Positions 7,246 to 9,480 of a DNA stretch of 9,480 nucleotides are shown piece after piece. Within the stretch, counting starts at the first letter, position 1. Each line of letters begins with the position of its first letter. The translations under genes and the position numbers were made by a program. Below the pieces are notes generated by a model. It was given only the letters and a program-made list of their open reading frames with translations. It did not search any database and was not told the DNA's origin. This DNA comes from Staphylococcaceae bacterium UBA6286. Lineage in GTDB: Bacteria > Bacillota > Bacilli > Staphylococcales > Staphylococcaceae. The stretch covers positions 26,440 to 35,919 of the forward strand of contig DJUI01000048.1 in NCBI GenBank assembly GCA_002438305.1, given 5' to 3'.

Positions 7246-7254
7246 CATTGGAAA

Positions 7255-7268
7255 AGAAAGCGTTTTCT
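7255..7268 (+). promoter_or_regulatory. cre-like site (CcpA operator) before kynU
   Basis: The 14 bases AGAAAGCGTTTTCT fit the catabolite-responsive element pattern TGWAANCGNTNWCA at 12 of 14 positions; the inner 12 are exact and only the outermost T and A differ. The site is near-palindromic around its central CG. It ends 1 base before the -35 element, where bound CcpA could hinder or modulate polymerase. Carbon-source control of tryptophan breakdown is inferred. Confidence 0.6.
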
Positions 7269-7269
7269 C

Positions 7270-7297
7270 TTGAACTTCGACTGATTCCTTATACAAT
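7270..7297 (+). promoter_or_regulatory. Sigma-A-type promoter of the kynUBA operon
   Basis: TTGAAC (7270-7275), 16 bases, TACAAT (7292-7297); each hexamer is one or two bases from consensus. Transcription would start near 7304, at the edge of the ribosome binding site AAAGGAG (7303-7309), so the leader is only about 15 bases. An overlapping TATACA at 7290 would shift the start upstream by 2. Such a short leader leaves no room for a T-box, attenuator or riboswitch. Confidence 0.6.
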
Positions 7298-7317
7298 TAA
7301 ATAAAGGAGATGACAAG

Positions 7318-8589
7318 ATGACAGAGATGACGAGAGATTATTTAAAACAGCTCGATTCAAAAGACACGCTCGCTAAGTTCAGAGATGAATTTTATTTGAC
7401 AGATGATGTCATTTATTTTAACGGAAACTCACTTGGTTTAATGAGCAGGCGTGCGGAGTCTTCACTTTATGAAGTGATGGAGACGTGGAAACAGTACGGT
7501 ATAGACGGCTGGATGAAAGGAAAACGGCCGTGGTTTTACTTTAATGACGAGCTGGCTGAACTGATGACACCGCTTGTTGGTGCTGCACCTGAAGAAGTAT
7601 GTGTGACCGGCTCAACGACAACGAATATTCATCAGATGATTTCAACGCTTTATCAGCCGACAGAAGATCGCTACAAAATTTTAGCCGACGAGTTGAATTT
7701 TCCTTCTGATATTTATGCGTTGAAATCCCAGCTGCGGTTGAAAGGGTTTGATGACACTGCTTTAGTTCAAGTCCAGTCAAAAGACGGTCAGACACTGATG
7801 ACAGAAGATATTGTGGCTCAGATGACAGATGATGTCACTCTTATCCTGCTGCCGGGCGTGCTCTACCGGAGCGGTCAGATACTTGATATGAAACAGCTGA
7901 CTACTGAAGCACATAAGCGAGGTATTATGATCGGTTTTGACTTATGCCATTCAATCGGTTCTGTTCCTCATGAACTCAGTAAATGGGACGTCGATTTCGC
8001 GGTCTGGTGTACTTATAAACATTTAAACGGCGGTCCTGGCAGCGTCGGCGGTTTATATTTAAACAATAAGCATCACGACCATGCGCCGGGTCTTGCCGGG
8101 TGGTTCGGTTCTGATAAGAACAAACAGTTCGATATGGCGCATGATTTCGAGAAAGCAATTGACGCCAGCGCCTATCAGATTGGCACGCCTCATATGCTGA
8201 GTGCTGCACCATTGATCGGTGCGCTTGAAATGATGAATGAAGCAGGAATTGATGCCGTGCGTTCTAAGTCTTTGCTTATGACTGACTTATTGCTTGAGCT
8301 TGTGACTGAACATTTAGTGCCGTTCGGCTTTGTTATTACTACACCACTTGATCATGATAAGCGCGGCGGCCATCTTTATATCGAGCATGAGGAAGCAGCA
8401 CGTATTACAAAAGCGATGAAAGTAGCAGGTGTGATTCCTGATTTCCGTGCACCAAAAGGTATTAGAATGTCCCCAGTTGCTTTATATAATACTTTTACTG
8501 AACTGTACGATGCAGTGATGATCATCAAGACCATTATGGCTGAGGAGAAATATAAGGAATTCGAAAATGAAAGAGAGGTCGTCGCATAA
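7318..8589 (+). CDS. kynU: Kynureninase
   Basis: PLP-dependent hydrolase that cleaves L-kynurenine to anthranilate and L-alanine (3-hydroxykynurenine is the alternative substrate in organisms with the monooxygenase). The 423 residues match family length. Visible are the N-terminal YFNGNSLGL (33-41), WMKGKRPWF, the phosphate-binding region [13 protein letters not shown], the PLP-pyridine aspartate in GFDLCHSIG (Asp208), the Schiff-base lysine in [14 protein letters not shown] (Lys234), and [11 protein letters not shown] downstream. The ATG has AAAGGAG 8 bases upstream. It is the first gene of the operon, directly behind a promoter and a cre-like site, and its TAA shares one base with the kynB ATG (TAATG). 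With kynB and kynA following and no kmo visible, the expected end product is anthranilate. Confidence 0.96.
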   Translation: MTEMTRDYLKQLDSKDTLAKFRDEFYLTDDVIYFNGNSLGLMSRRAESSLYEVMETWKQYGIDGWMKGKRPWFYFNDELAELMTPLVGAAPEEVCVTGSTTTNIHQMISTLYQPTEDRYKILADELNFPSDIYALKSQLRLKGFDDTALVQVQSKDGQTLMTEDIVAQMTDDVTLILLPGVLYRSGQILDMKQLTTEAHKRGIMIGFDLCHSIGSVPHELSKWDVDFAVWCTYKHLNGGPGSVGGLYLNNKHHDHAPGLAGWFGSDKNKQFDMAHDFEKAIDASAYQIGTPHMLSAAPLIGALEMMNEAGIDAVRSKSLLMTDLLLELVTEHLVPFGFVITTPLDHDKRGGHLYIEHEEAARITKAMKVAGVIPDFRAPKGIRMSPVALYNTFTELYDAVMIIKTIMAEEKYKEFENEREVVA

Positions 8590-9221
8590 TGAGCTGGATT
8601 GATATCTCGCAGCCGCTGACGAATAATATTGCCCACTGGCCGGAAGATCAGCCCTTTATTTATGAGACAACAGTGACAAAGGAAAATTCCGGTTCTGTGA
8701 ACATCGGCCGCATGACAACGAGTACTCATATCGGAACACACGTCGATGCACCGTTTCATTATGATACAGCCGGCCGACGGATTCTTGACTTAGACATCAA
8801 CCGTTATATCGGCGACTGTACCGTAATTGATTTAAGTGGCTATGATGCCATTTCAGCAGCAGCACTTCAATCACAGCTGACTGAACGAGTTGAACGTGTA
8901 TTGATCAAAACATCACTTCCTAACAATCCGGAACATTTCCCGGAAAATGTTCCTGGGGTCACTAAGGACGGGGCTGAATATTTGAATTCGCTCGGTGTTA
9001 AACTCATCGGTGTTGATACACCTTCAGTCGATGACATTTCAAGTAAAGCTTTAGAAGGTCATCACGCGCTTTATGAACATGATATATATATTCTTGAGAA
9101 TGTTATGCTGGACAATGTCACGCCCGGCAACTATGAATTGATCGCCCTGCCTCTTGCTTTAAAAGACGCTGACGGCAGCCCTGTTCGTGCAGTCATCCGA
9201 CCAAAAGGAGCGGTGTCATGA
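8589..9221 (+). CDS. kynB: Arylformamidase (kynurenine formamidase), cyclase-family metal hydrolase
   Basis: Hydrolyses N-formyl-L-kynurenine, made by KynA, to kynurenine and formate; a cytosolic metal-dependent enzyme. The 210 residues are normal for bacterial KynB. The metal-binding signature HIGTHVDAPFH is present with His47, His51, Asp53 and His57, followed by the family GVDTPSVD block (around residue 140) and LEGHHALYEHDIYILENV, in which His and Glu residues complete the site in known structures. WPEDQPF near residue 17 fits the substrate-side loop with its tryptophan. The start overlaps the kynU stop by one base; GAGAGG lies 10 bases upstream, so translation is probably coupled. The stop overlaps the kynA start as ATGA. 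The cyclase family contains other hydrolases, but the neighbours on both sides make KynB the clear choice. Confidence 0.94.
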   Translation: MSWIDISQPLTNNIAHWPEDQPFIYETTVTKENSGSVNIGRMTTSTHIGTHVDAPFHYDTAGRRILDLDINRYIGDCTVIDLSGYDAISAAALQSQLTERVERVLIKTSLPNNPEHFPENVPGVTKDGAEYLNSLGVKLIGVDTPSVDDISSKALEGHHALYEHDIYILENVMLDNVTPGNYELIALPLALKDADGSPVRAVIRPKGAVS

Positions 9222-9480
9222 CTAAGCATCAAGCATTTGAAGATGAGCAGAACATTCATACAGATTTCAGGAAGGACATGACATACAGCAGTTATCTCGG
9301 TCTCGAGACATTGCTTGCCAGTCATCATCCACTCAGCGGTCATCATGATGAAATGCTGTTCATCACTGTCCATCACGTCAGCGAAATATGGATGAAGCAG
9401 TTGATTCATGAACTGAAAGCTGCCGTCCATAACGTTCAGCACGATCAGTTCGGCGAAGCATTCAAGAAACTTGCGCGTGT
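9218..9480 (+). CDS. kynA: Tryptophan 2,3-dioxygenase, N-terminal part, cut by the right edge
   Basis: Haem enzyme that opens the indole ring of L-tryptophan with O2 to N-formylkynurenine, the first step of the pathway. Only the first 87 codons are visible; the family is about 270-290 residues, so roughly two thirds is missing, including the haem-ligand histidine. The visible part carries MTYSSYLGLETLL (21-33) and the very characteristic LSGHHDEMLF followed by HHVSEIWMKQLIHEL. His52 aligns with the distal, substrate-contacting His55 of the Xanthomonas enzyme and Phe48 with its Phe51. AAAGGAG is placed 7 bases before the ATG, and the ATG overlaps the kynB stop by 4 bases. No frame break is seen up to the edge. 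Confidence 0.94.
   Translation, partial: MTKHQAFEDEQNIHTDFRKDMTYSSYLGLETLLASHHPLSGHHDEMLFITVHHVSEIWMKQLIHELKAAVHNVQHDQFGEAFKKLAR

Noticed and set aside
7246..7317. Tryptophan-responsive leader (T-box, TRAP or leader peptide) before kynU
   Set aside because: The predicted start leaves about 15 bases of leader; there is no stem series, Trp-codon peptide or second terminator.
8376..8759. 127-codon minus-strand frame across the kynU/kynB junction
   Set aside because: It is antisense to two well-supported, overlapping genes; its cysteine/histidine-rich start is a by-product of the complementary kynB sequence.
9131..9442. 103-codon minus-strand frame across the kynB/kynA junction
   Set aside because: Antisense to the conserved KynB C-terminus and the KynA HHDEMLF region; no independent start signals.
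1..9480. Mobile element, CRISPR array, phage or defence genes
   Set aside because: All ten genes are recognisable metabolic or stress genes with tight spacing; no direct repeats, transposase or integrase sequence was seen. I see no evidence for a novel multi-gene system in this window.

Overview
The window looks like chromosomal DNA of a low-GC Gram-positive coccus of the Staphylococcaceae or a close relative (Staphylococcus/Mammaliicoccus, Macrococcus, Jeotgalicoccus or Salinicoccus type). The reasons are a C30 carotenoid gene set whose proteins closely follow the staphyloxanthin enzymes of Staphylococcus aureus as I remember them, strong AGGAG-type ribosome binding sites, tight translational overlaps, and sites resembling SigB promoters and a CcpA cre element. 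Genus cannot be fixed from this window.

Region 1 (1-5308, all minus strand) is a five-gene carotenoid operon read crtO, fni, crtN, crtM, crtP, with crtP cut by the left edge. Fni (type 2 IPP isomerase) balances IPP and DMAPP. CrtM joins two farnesyl-PP into dehydrosqualene, CrtN desaturates that to 4,4'-diaponeurosporene, and CrtP oxidises the terminal methyl. CrtO is the acyltransferase of the last staphyloxanthin step. The glycosyltransferase (crtQ) is not in the window and may lie beyond position 1. Genes overlap or sit within 17 bases of each other. For crtO, crtN and crtM the ribosome binding sites point to starts slightly inside the longest open frames.

Region 2 (5309-7245) starts with a 91-base divergent intergenic region holding a SigB-like element towards crtO. 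It is followed by full-length selO (protein AMPylase) on the plus strand, then a small YjdJ-type GNAT protein preceded by a good SigB-like promoter and followed by a clear Rho-independent terminator.

Region 3 (7246-9480, plus strand) is a tryptophan-to-anthranilate operon, kynU-kynB-kynA, cut by the right edge within kynA. A cre-like site and a sigma-A-like promoter precede kynU, and the genes are coupled by 1- and 4-base overlaps. No kynurenine 3-monooxygenase is visible, so the product expected is anthranilate plus alanine.

I found no mobile element, CRISPR array, tRNA, rRNA or clearly undescribed system. The points worth checking are the fni insertion in the crt operon, the SigB-like sites on both sides of selO, the cre site before the kyn genes, and the kyn gene order.
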